DNA from: Planctomycetaceae bacterium
GTDB lineage: Bacteria > Planctomycetota > Planctomycetia > Pirellulales > Thermoguttaceae
DNA length: 6,647 nucleotides
Direction: 5' to 3'
Assembly: GCA_031276415.1 (NCBI GenBank)
Contig: JAISNF010000113.1
Span: 1 to 6,647 of the forward strand
The translations under genes were made by a program, and so were the position numbers. Position 1 is the stretch's first letter; the number at the start of each line of letters is the position of its first letter. Below, piece after piece: positions 1-5,403 of the stretch. The notes beneath the pieces are model-generated. The model was not told the DNA's origin. It saw nothing but the letters and a program-made list of their open reading frames with translations, and ran no database searches.

Positions 1-70
1 CAACAAAATCATTAAATAATAAAAAAATACCATGAACGGTTACGAAAAATTGACCAACAACCTCATTAAT

Positions 71-166
71 AGTTGAGAATGTATAGTTGATAGTGTCGCA
101 AGCGGAATTATTACCAAAACGTTTGTAATTCCGCATTGCGAAACTCTCCACTCTCAACTATCAACT
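71..166. repeat. Long near-palindromic inverted repeat (cruciform-like element)
   Basis: The two arms, 71-110 and 126-166, are reverse complements of one another with some mismatches. The inner parts (93-110 and 126-144) match at all but about two positions around the core GCGGAATTA. The outer parts are built on AGTTGA/TCAACT words and match less well. The 15-base centre contains AAACGTTT, so pairing could continue nearly to the middle. No target-site duplication is visible at the ends. It could be a small non-autonomous repeat (MITE-like) or a REP-type intergenic repeat. Nothing in it is coding. Confidence 0.8.
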
Positions 167-193
167 TTCCTTAGTCCCTGCGGGACTTAGGAA
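167..193. repeat. Compact hairpin with CCC-TGC-GGG apex
   Basis: TTCCTTAGTCCC (167-178) and GGGACTTAGGAA (182-193) form a 12-bp stem with one mismatch around the three-base loop TGC. It directly abuts the 71-166 inverted repeat. There is no following T-run, so it is more like a REP-type hairpin than an intrinsic terminator. A smaller hairpin with the same loop, TGCC-TGC-GGCA, lies near 487-497. Confidence 0.75.
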
Positions 194-257
194 ATATTAC
201 GGAATTTCAACTAAACCGAGACGTTACTAAATAAATACAAATTTTCTTCTCCGTATC

Positions 258-327
258 CTCTGTGGTTAATAAAAGTGTGGTTAATAAAAATAAATTTGTG
301 GTTTTTGGAAGTTTCTCAAAAATATTA
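258..327. repeat. Dispersed repeat copy A, with internal 13-bp tandem duplication
   Basis: This stretch begins CTCTGTGGTTAATAAAA and ends in a GGAAGTTTCTCAAAAATATT-like tail. It aligns along its length with 1944-1997 on the far side of galM, in the same orientation; the tail portion (291-327 versus 1962-1997) agrees at roughly 30 of 37 positions by eye. Copy A is longer because GTGGTTAATAAAA occurs twice (262-274 and 277-289). The CTCTGTGG head is the complement of the CACAGAG words in the inverted repeat at 1805-1953. Confidence 0.65.
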
Positions 328-550
328 CCAAAATCACAAAATCATTTTGTTGCCCTCTGGAAATTGTTGTGTGAATGTGTATATTAAGGAATCGTTTTCG
401 CAGTCGTGTTGCCGTTGCCGAATTTGAAATTTCCAATAAATCACTCTTTGGAAAATCAAAGTTAGAACCTTTTGGAAAATTTTCAAATGCCTGCGGCACC
501 AAGTTACAATTTTTTTTTTCAACCCCAATTTTTAATCCCATAACACAACA
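328..550. other. Non-coding AT-rich leader region upstream of galM
   Basis: No convincing gene is present. A - strand frame is open through much of this stretch, but it has no family resemblance, reads through homopolymer tracts and shares its sequence with inverted repeats, so it is treated as chance. The visible structure is an imperfect inverted repeat (422-436 with 472-488, words TTTGAAATTTCCAA and TTGGAAAATTTTCAAA), a run of ten T at 510-519, and no Shine-Dalgarno sequence before the galM ATG. I could not assign a promoter. Confidence 0.5.
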
Positions 551-1744
551 ATGAAAAAAACAACCATTCTACTTGTTTTACTGGCAATTTCGTTCTTGAT
601 TCTACAAGAATCAACATCAGCCCAGTTTTTCAACCGTAACAGGTTTCGTAATCTGAGACCACAAGGAGTTTCTCAAATGAGCGTCGAAAAAGCCGAATTT
701 GGCAAAACCGCCGACGGAAAAATAGTGGAAATCTTCAAACTAAACAACGGACACGGCATCACTGCCGAAATCCTCTCACTCGGCGGCGTGATTTATTCGT
801 TCAATGTTCCCGATAAAAACGGAAAAACTACCAATATCTCCGCCAATCTGGAAACTATCGCCGAATACGAAAAAACAAGACCCTTTTTCGGAGCATTGGT
901 AGGGCGTTACGGTAACAGAATTGCCAAAGGAAAATTCACGTTGGACGGCAAAGAATATTCCCTGCCGATTAACAACAACCCCAATTCTCTGCACGGCGGA
1001 AACAAAGGATTTGATACTGTTGTCTGGAATGTTAAAGAGTTAAAAGGACGAAATTACGTCGGTCTCGAATTGACATACACCAGTGCGGACGGCGAAGAAG
1101 GTTATCCCGGCAAACTGGATGTTACAGTAATTTACAAACTGGACAATAAAAATCGTTGGACAATGGACTATACCGCCAAAACAGACAAAACAACAGTTTT
1201 GAATCTCACCAATCATACATTTTGGAATCTTGCCGGTTTTTCGTCCGATCTGCCAAACACAAATCACGAACATGTTCTAAAACTTAACGCCGATCATTTT
1301 CTGCCGACAGATGAAACGTTAATTCCGACCGGTGAACTGAAACCGGTTACAGGAACGCCGTTTGATTTTCGTACACCACATAAAATCGGCGAACGGATTA
1401 CTCAGATTGAAGGATCACATTTTGCCGGAGGTTACGATCATTGTTTTGTTCTCAACCAGAAGAAACCGAAACAATTAACGCTTTGTGCGGAAGTGTTTGA
1501 ACCAAAAAGCGGGCGAACAATGCGGATTGATACCACAGAACCCGGTGTTCAGTTTTACAGCGGTAATTTTCTGAACGGTTCCACCGGAGCATTCGGGCAT
1601 CAATACACAAAACACAGTGCATTCTGCCTCGAAACTCAACATTTTCCCAACTCTCCAAACAATCCCGATTTCCCAACCACCGTACTTAAACCCGGTGAAA
1701 CTTTCCGAAGTACAACAATTCACACTTTCGGAATCAAAAAATAA
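551..1744 (+). CDS. galM: Exported aldose 1-epimerase (galactose mutarotase)
   Basis: Aldose 1-epimerase interconverts the alpha and beta anomers of free hexoses such as galactose and glucose. The 397-residue product has the family landmarks in order: GRYGNRIA (118-125), NSLHGG with the general-acid region His148, NLTNHTFWNLAG with His222, GYDHCF (294-299) with the substrate-binding Asp296, QFYSGN (334-339), and LETQHFPNSPN (360-370) with Glu361 as the expected catalytic base. All expected catalytic residues are therefore present. The usual cytoplasmic enzyme is about 340-350 residues; the extra length is an N-terminal signal peptide (KK at 2-3, hydrophobic core about 6-18, probable cleavage after TSA at 22-24) plus a short linker rich in N and R. 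This signal supports the ATG at 551 and implies work in the periplasm or outside. No lipobox cysteine is seen. There is no Shine-Dalgarno sequence, and neighbours do not form an obvious sugar operon. The fold and activity assignment is strong; the preferred sugar is unknown. Confidence 0.93.
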   Translation: MKKTTILLVLLAISFLILQESTSAQFFNRNRFRNLRPQGVSQMSVEKAEFGKTADGKIVEIFKLNNGHGITAEILSLGGVIYSFNVPDKNGKTTNISANLETIAEYEKTRPFFGALVGRYGNRIAKGKFTLDGKEYSLPINNNPNSLHGGNKGFDTVVWNVKELKGRNYVGLELTYTSADGEEGYPGKLDVTVIYKLDNKNRWTMDYTAKTDKTTVLNLTNHTFWNLAGFSSDLPNTNHEHVLKLNADHFLPTDETLIPTGELKPVTGTPFDFRTPHKIGERITQIEGSHFAGGYDHCFVLNQKKPKQLTLCAEVFEPKSGRTMRIDTTEPGVQFYSGNFLNGSTGAFGHQYTKHSAFCLETQHFPNSPNNPDFPTTVLKPGETFRSTTIHTFGIKK

Positions 1745-1804
1745 TGTAATTTTCTGTTCGCATAAACCACAGAAGGAAACGTCTAATAACTCGTTTTTTT
1801 TATT

Positions 1805-1953
1805 AACCACAGAGGACACAGAGTTCACAGAGAGGGAATTTTTTTAAGAGTTTTTTTTGAATATGTTTTTTACTTTAATTTTTAATTTATTATTTTCAAC
1901 TAGAAATAAAATTAAAAACTTCCTCTCTGTGAAATTCTGTGGTCTCTGTGGTT
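1805..1953. repeat. Inverted repeat pair built on a 9-bp CACAGAGNN tandem motif
   Basis: The left arm (1805-1838) starts AACCACAGAGGACACAGAG and contains CACAGAGNN three times in tandem (1808-1816, 1817-1825, 1826-1834). The right arm (1920-1953) is its reverse complement with only a few differences. The intervening 80 bases are very AT-rich, with a smaller internal pairing possibility (about 1878-1892 with 1903-1917). A shorter related word, AAACCACAGAAGGAAAC, lies at about 1765-1781. This looks like a dispersed intergenic repeat seen here in several degraded copies. It follows galM by about 60 bp and might also stop transcription, but the arms are too far apart for a typical intrinsic terminator. 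Confidence 0.8.
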
Positions 1954-1997
1954 TTAAAAAGTAAATTTGAGTTTTTAGAAGTTCCTAGAAAATATAA
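1944..1997. repeat. Dispersed repeat copy B
   Basis: This is the second copy of the repeat at 258-327, in the same orientation. It reads CTCTGTGGTTTTAAAAAG, then TAAATTTGAGTTTTTAGAAG, then a TTCCTAGAAAATATAA tail. Its first ten bases overlap the right arm of the 1805-1953 inverted repeat. It lacks the 13-bp internal duplication of copy A. Together the copies bracket galM as direct repeats about 1.7 kb apart. Confidence 0.65.
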
Positions 1998-2080
1998 TGT
2001 TCGCAGAATGTGAAAATGTAATTGTCCTCAAAATTTTCGTTGTTTTTGAAAAATACAAAACAAACGAAACCAATTTAACC

Positions 2081-2109
2081 GTTGCGACCTTTCAGCGAAA
2101 GGTTGCAAC
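2081..2109. repeat. Hairpin with 13-bp arms and AGC loop
   Basis: GTTGCGACCTTTC (2081-2093) pairs with GAAAGGTTGCAAC (2097-2109) with a single G-T wobble and a three-base loop. It has no following T-run, so it is a REP-like hairpin rather than a clear terminator. The word GTTGCAAC in its right arm recurs at 2155-2162, nearer to vapB. Positions 1998-2080 hold nothing I can identify. Confidence 0.7.
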
Positions 2110-2154
2110 TTTCGGCAATTAAAACCAACTATGATGATGGGAAAATATCGATTG

Positions 2155-2228
2155 GTTGCAACAAAATTGAAACAGTTTTTAGTACGTAAAATTAAAATAA
2201 ACAATTACTAAACAATTACTAATGGAGG
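2155..2228 (+). promoter_or_regulatory. Probable vapB control region and Shine-Dalgarno sequence
   Basis: A perfect GGAGG (2224-2228) lies nine bases before the vapB ATG; it is the clearest ribosome-binding site in the window. Upstream are the perfect palindrome GTTGCAAC (2155-2162), an interrupted palindrome TTTTA-GTACG-TAAAA (2177-2191) and a tandem 11-mer AACAATTACTA at 2200-2210 and 2211-2221. Ribbon-helix-helix antitoxins normally repress their own operon by binding short palindromes or paired repeats here, so these are candidate operators. Weak -35-like words (TTGCAA 2156-2161, TTGAAA 2167-2172) exist, but no well-spaced -10 is evident. The ribosome-binding site is secure; operators and promoter are inference. 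Confidence 0.45.
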
Positions 2229-2237
2229 TTTAATAAA

Positions 2238-2435
2238 ATGCGAATAACTCTTGAATTGGATGGTGCTTTGGTCAAAAAAGCGATGGCTTTAACAAAAATT
2301 TCCGATAAAAATGCTTTAATTAATAAAGCATTAGATGAGTTAATTGTATCAAATTTTCGTAGAGAAATATTAAAATTTGCAGATTCAGGTGCTTGGAAAA
2401 AACAGCTGCAAAAAATAAAAGATGAAATGAAATGA
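2238..2435 (+). CDS. vapB: VapB-family type II antitoxin
   Basis: The 65-residue protein has the pattern of the small VapB antitoxin family: an N-terminal beta strand MRITLELDGALV, two helices with KKAMALTKISDKNALINKAL (13-32), then a C-terminal toxin-binding tail containing the family's typical GAWKKQL (51-57). The first half should form the DNA-binding ribbon-helix-helix dimer; the tail would occupy the active site of the cognate PIN-domain RNase. The start is fixed by GGAGG nine bases upstream. Its stop codon overlaps the ATG of the vapC remnant in an ATGA arrangement, as expected for a translationally coupled antitoxin-toxin pair. The partner toxin is destroyed here, so this is an orphan antitoxin; it may persist as a self-repressor or by neutralising a related toxin elsewhere. 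The sequence itself shows no damage. Confidence 0.88.
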   Translation: MRITLELDGALVKKAMALTKISDKNALINKALDELIVSNFRREILKFADSGAWKKQLQKIKDEMK

Positions 2436-2559
2436 ATCTAATTGTAGATTTAAGTGTTTGAGTAAAATTACGTAACGACGGTGATTTTACGTAATGATTT
2501 TGCGTAATGATTTTGCGCAAATAGCGAATGAAAGTAAATTGAAAATATACAAAATATAA
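2432..2559 (+). pseudogene. vapC: Internally deleted, frameshifted VapC toxin remnant
   Basis: An ATG overlapping the vapB stop begins MNLIVDLSV, the typical start of a VapC PIN-domain RNase (usually M-x-L-V-D-T-S-V-W) with the first catalytic Asp at residue 6. The tenth codon, where Trp is expected, is TGA (2459-2461). In the same frame the next codons read VKLRNDGDFT and then stop; NDGDF resembles the last acidic motif (T-N-D-x-D-F) near the toxin's C-terminus. Two frame changes later, 2509-2559 reads DFAQIANESKLKIYKI and stops, which looks like a VapC C-terminal end. The roughly 100 intervening residues of a normal 125-140-residue toxin are absent. The two frame changes are explained by a 13-bp tandem repeat in the middle. 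No active toxin can be made. Confidence 0.78.
2483..2521. repeat. 13-bp tandem repeat inside the vapC remnant
   Basis: Three consecutive units, GATTTTACGTAAT (2483-2495), GATTTTGCGTAAT (2496-2508) and GATTTTGCGCAAA (2509-2521), follow one another without spacing. The last unit fits the C-terminal coding frame of the dead toxin gene (D-F-A-Q). A thirteen-base unit shifts the reading frame by one at each copy, so each added copy disrupts translation. The partial word TTACGTAA also occurs at 2468-2475. Slipped-strand duplication in an already inactive gene is the simple explanation. Confidence 0.8.
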
Positions 2560-2698
2560 ATTGTTGCGATATTAGGCAATTTATATGAATCATTGAATTA
2601 ATTTTACGTGAGCGGTTACATAAAAACGAACAATTTTTTTGCAACCATTACTAATTTTACAACTATTTTTACAACAATTTTTCCATTTAACATTTATT

Positions 2699-3985
2699 AT
2701 GACTTGGTTTCAGGAAGAAAAGAATTTAACGAAACAAGAAGTTCTCCATCTTGCCGGACGATTTGCGGATGAGGCGAAAAAGCGGATTTGCAGGAATCCT
2801 AAACGGGTTCTGTTGCTTCCGCCGGATATTACCCGCGCTCACAGCGGAGCCGGTTACATTACCGAAGAACTGTACAAAATTTTTGCCAAAGATGCGGATG
2901 TTTTGCTGATTCCCACGCTTGGTCAACATGTTCCGCACACGCCGGAGCAAAACCGTTGGATGTTTGGTTCTGTTCCTGAAGAAAAAATTGTTAAACATAA
3001 TTGGCGTACAGATTCTAAAATTGTCGGCGAAGTTCCTGCCGATTTTGTTGCGGAAATCTCCGGCGGTAAGGCTGATTGGGCAATTCCTGTTGCAGTTAAT
3101 AGAAAATTGTTTGACGAAAAATGGGATATTGTTCTCAATATTGGTCATGTTGTACCGCATGAAGTTTTGGGTTTTGCGAATCATAACAAAAATTATTTTA
3201 TTGGTCTTGGCGGCAAGGAAATGATTTGTGCGTCGCATTTGATGGCGGCGTGTTGCGGAATTGAAAACAATCTCGGAACATTAACCACGCCGCTTCGTGC
3301 TTGTTACAACAAAGCGGAAACCGAATTTCTGGGACATTTACCGGACGCTTATTTTCAGGTAGTTATGGCGTACAATAATTCGGGGGACTTGGTTCATACC
3401 GGAGTTTATGCCGGAGAAGATGTTGAAACGTATCTTGCTGCTGCCCGTGCGTCACAAAAACAAAATATTACAGTGGTGCCGCCGTTGAAAAAAGTTGTTG
3501 CGGTAATGCAGGGCGACGAATTTTACAGCACGTGGGTTGCCAACAAAGCCGTTTATCGTACCAGAAAAGCGATGGCGGATAACGGAGAATTACTGATTAT
3601 CGCTCCCGGTTTGAAGCGTTTTGGCGAACAACCGGAAATTGATGCTCTGATACGAAAATACGGTTATGTCGGAACCGAAAAGGTAATGAAATTGTATCGG
3701 GAATGTCCTGAAAACGGTGATTTGAAAGACCTCGCTGTTGGAACTGCTCATTTGATTCACGGCTCTTCGGAAGGACGTTTCACAATTATTTACGCACCGG
3801 GACATGTTTCAAAAGAAGATATGAATCTTGTCAATTTCGGTTATGCGGATTATAACGAAACAATAAAACATTACGATCCGGCAAAATTGAAAAACGGATT
3901 CAACACCATGCCGGACGGTGAAGAAATTTACTTTATCAGTACACCATCCGCCGGTTTATGGTCAACCGCTGAACGTTTAAAATAA
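2699..3985 (+). CDS. larA: LarA-family nickel-pincer-dependent racemase/epimerase (DUF2088)
   Basis: LarA proteins use a nickel pincer nucleotide (NPN) cofactor to racemise or epimerise 2-hydroxy acids by hydride transfer; lactate racemase is the founding member. This 428-residue protein is full length for the family. Visible landmarks are PPDITR (41-46), LGQHVPHT (74-81) with His77, VVPHEVLGFANHNKN (151-165) with His154 and Lys164, and His180. The spacing His154-Lys164-His180 equals that of His174, Lys184 and His200 in Lactobacillus plantarum LarA (catalytic His, cofactor-linked Lys and nickel ligand). A second-domain NKAVYRTRKA (282-291) carries the probable LarA Lys298 equivalent, Lys283, but the Gln three residues before it appears to be Val280. 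That hints at a substrate other than lactate. The frame is open from a TTG at 2639, but the ATG at 2699 begins a family-like N-terminus, while the extra 20 residues are low-complexity. No Shine-Dalgarno sequence is seen. No larB, larC or larE cofactor genes occur in the window. Cytoplasmic; substrate unknown. Confidence 0.85.
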   Translation: MTWFQEEKNLTKQEVLHLAGRFADEAKKRICRNPKRVLLLPPDITRAHSGAGYITEELYKIFAKDADVLLIPTLGQHVPHTPEQNRWMFGSVPEEKIVKHNWRTDSKIVGEVPADFVAEISGGKADWAIPVAVNRKLFDEKWDIVLNIGHVVPHEVLGFANHNKNYFIGLGGKEMICASHLMAACCGIENNLGTLTTPLRACYNKAETEFLGHLPDAYFQVVMAYNNSGDLVHTGVYAGEDVETYLAAARASQKQNITVVPPLKKVVAVMQGDEFYSTWVANKAVYRTRKAMADNGELLIIAPGLKRFGEQPEIDALIRKYGYVGTEKVMKLYRECPENGDLKDLAVGTAHLIHGSSEGRFTIIYAPGHVSKEDMNLVNFGYADYNETIKHYDPAKLKNGFNTMPDGEEIYFISTPSAGLWSTAERLK

Positions 3986-4054
3986 TTTTCGTTTGTTTTA
4001 TTTTTTTTGTTTCCGATATAAAAATCAAATAAACCATTCACAAATTTTTTTTGA

Positions 4055-4122
4055 ACACAAAATATACGGAATATGCGGAAAAAGAATTCATTTTAAGTTC
4101 TGTATATTTCGTATTTTTGTGT
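4055..4122. repeat. Imperfect inverted repeat between larA and the methyltransferase gene
   Basis: The left arm (4055-4080, beginning ACACAAAATATACGG) is the reverse complement of the right arm (4098-4122, ending GTATTTTTGTGT) at most positions, with a one-base bulge and a 17-base centre containing GAATTC. The right arm runs into a 12-bp direct repeat TTTGTGTATCGT (4116-4127 and 4130-4141). The rest of this spacer is extremely AT-rich. A -10-like TATAAT lies at 4172-4177 without a convincing -35. The element may be a terminator-like or dispersed repeat; the function is not evident. Confidence 0.65.
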
Positions 4123-4201
4123 ATCGTTGTTTGTGTATCGTATTTAAATAAATAATACAAATTTTTATATTTATAATTGTATCAATTTTTATAACCGTAT
4201 A

Positions 4202-5233
4202 ATGATAACAATAAATCACGCATTGCGAAACAGGACATTGACAATCACGGATAAAGAACGTGAATATTACAAACGACAATTGGTTTATCCTCAATCCGCA
4301 TTGATCTTGAAACAGATTCTCAACAGAACAATATGTGCGGATATAATGAATGTTATTGATTGGTTACCAACCGGATTCGTTGATTTGTTAATTATTGATC
4401 CGCCTTATAACCTCAACAAAAATTTCAACGGCATTCGGTTTTCTAAAACTGATGACGAAACATATTTGGAATATTTGCGAAGTTGGTTTCCAAAAATTGT
4501 TACGACTTTGAAACCGAACGGTTCAATTTATATTTGTGGCGATTGGAAAAGTACGTTTTGTTTGTATCAGATTATGAAAGAACATACCGTTGTTCGTAAC
4601 AGGATTACGTGGCAACGTGAAAAAGGTCGCGGTGCCAAAACGAACTGGAAAAATGCAACAGAAGATATTTGGTTCGGAACAATGTGTAACGATTATTATT
4701 TTGATGTGGATGCGGTCAAGCAGAAACGGAAAGTTATCGCTCCATACCGCGAAAATGGTCAGCCAAAAGATTGGGAAGAAACAGAAGACGGTAATTTTCG
4801 TTTGACGTGTCCGGGTAATTTTTGGGACGATATTTCTATTCCGTATTGGTCAATGCCGGAAAACACGAATCATCCAACCCAAAAACCCGAAAAACTAATC
4901 GCCAAACTGATTTTAGCGAGTTGTCCTAAAAACGGAATTGTTTTTGATCCGTTTTTAGGATCGGGAACAACATCAGTAGTCGCCAAAAAACTCGGCAGAC
5001 AATACATCGGAATTGAAAAAAACGAAGAATATTGTTTCTGGACGGAAAAACGCCTCGCAATAGCCGAAACAAATAAAACCATTCAAGGTTATTCCAACGG
5101 CGTTTTTTGGGAACGGAATACATCGAATTTACAATTGAAGGAACAAATAAAAGAACAGAAAAATATAGCAACAAAAAAAAGAAAAACCTCAAAGAATATT
5201 TTTTATAATATTGCAACAAAAAAGATTGTGTGA
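4202..5233 (+). CDS. Beta-class DNA methyltransferase (probable N6-adenine)
   Basis: This 343-residue enzyme should transfer a methyl group from S-adenosylmethionine to a base in a specific DNA site. The catalytic motif IV is DPPY (66-69) in LLIIDPPYNL, which favours adenine-N6 over cytosine-N4 (usually SPPY). Then come ITWQREKGRGAKTNWKN (135-151, the motif VIII region), a variable stretch likely to hold target recognition (about 160-215), motif X NHPTQKP (223-229), and the AdoMet-binding motif I FDPFLGSGTT (248-257) followed by YIGIEKNEEY (268-277). Order IV-TRD-X-I defines the beta class. The ATG at 4202 is the first start and gives a usual N-terminus; no Shine-Dalgarno sequence precedes it. 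The last 25 or so residues are a Lys-rich tail with NIATKK twice (321-326, 336-341). The next gene, 170 bp downstream, is a fused nuclease-methyltransferase, so this is probably the protective methylase of that system. The recognition site cannot be read from the sequence. Confidence 0.92.
   Translation: MITINHALRNRTLTITDKEREYYKRQLVYPQSALILKQILNRTICADIMNVIDWLPTGFVDLLIIDPPYNLNKNFNGIRFSKTDDETYLEYLRSWFPKIVTTLKPNGSIYICGDWKSTFCLYQIMKEHTVVRNRITWQREKGRGAKTNWKNATEDIWFGTMCNDYYFDVDAVKQKRKVIAPYRENGQPKDWEETEDGNFRLTCPGNFWDDISIPYWSMPENTNHPTQKPEKLIAKLILASCPKNGIVFDPFLGSGTTSVVAKKLGRQYIGIEKNEEYCFWTEKRLAIAETNKTIQGYSNGVFWERNTSNLQLKEQIKEQKNIATKKRKTSKNIFYNIATKKIV
5162..5223. repeat. 17-bp direct repeat in the methyltransferase 3' end
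   Basis: AATATAGCAACAAAAAA (5162-5178) and AATATTGCAACAAAAAA (5207-5223) differ at one base and lie 45 bp apart, a whole number of codons, so both encode NIATKK. GCAACAAAAA of the second copy (5213-5222) is also the exact reverse complement of TTTTTGTTGC at 5274-5283 beyond the stop codon, a possible but wide-looped stem. The duplication accounts for part of the low-complexity Lys-rich C-terminus. Confidence 0.7.
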
Positions 5234-5254
5234 TAATTAATCGCTTTGTATTTG

Positions 5255-5328
5255 TTATTTATTATAATTCATATTTTTGTTGCGTGAAATATGACAAAAT
5301 TGCGAGCGGTTATTATTTATTATAGTTC
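5255..5328. repeat. 16-bp direct repeat in the methyltransferase-RM spacer
   Basis: TTATTTATTATAATTC (5255-5270) and TTATTTATTATAGTTC (5313-5328) differ at one base, 58 bp apart. The first contains a perfect -10-like TATAAT (5263-5268) but has no recognisable -35 at the right distance. The spacer is long enough to carry a separate promoter for the downstream restriction gene, and I see no typical C-protein box in it. Promoter function is only a possibility. Confidence 0.5.
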
Positions 5329-5403
5329 GATTAAATTACCGGATAAACAATCAATATTCTGAACAGAGGATTTGAGAAATTGTATCAGAATGAAAGTGAA
5401 AAA

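Noticed and set aside
71..193. CRISPR array or tRNA/rRNA gene
   Set aside because: The repeats are inverted, not regularly spaced direct repeats, and no cloverleaf or rRNA-like stretch was seen anywhere in the window.
281..541. 86-codon open frame on the - strand upstream of galM
   Set aside because: It crosses a T-run, inverted repeats and the copy-A repeat, has no family motif, and has no ribosome-binding site. Best explained as chance.
1617..1847. 76-codon + strand frame overlapping the galM end and the CACAGAG repeat
   Set aside because: Two thirds of it lies inside galM or plain spacer, and its end is the translated repeat (T-E-D-T-E-F-T-E-R). It is a repeat-derived artefact.
2459..2461. 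TGA in the vapC remnant read as Trp (recoded genetic code)
   Set aside because: A Trp here would fit VapC, but all other genes use TGG for Trp, the methyltransferase and vapB end in TGA, and the remnant has a further stop and frame changes downstream.
2639..2698. Upstream TTG start for the LarA homologue
   Set aside because: The added residues are low-complexity hydrophobic sequence (QPLLILQLFLQQFF) that could mimic a signal peptide. LarA proteins are cytoplasmic, and there is no ribosome-binding site, so ATG 2699 is preferred.
2726..3238. 170-codon - strand open frame opposite larA
   Set aside because: It is antisense to well-conserved LarA motifs and resembles no known protein.
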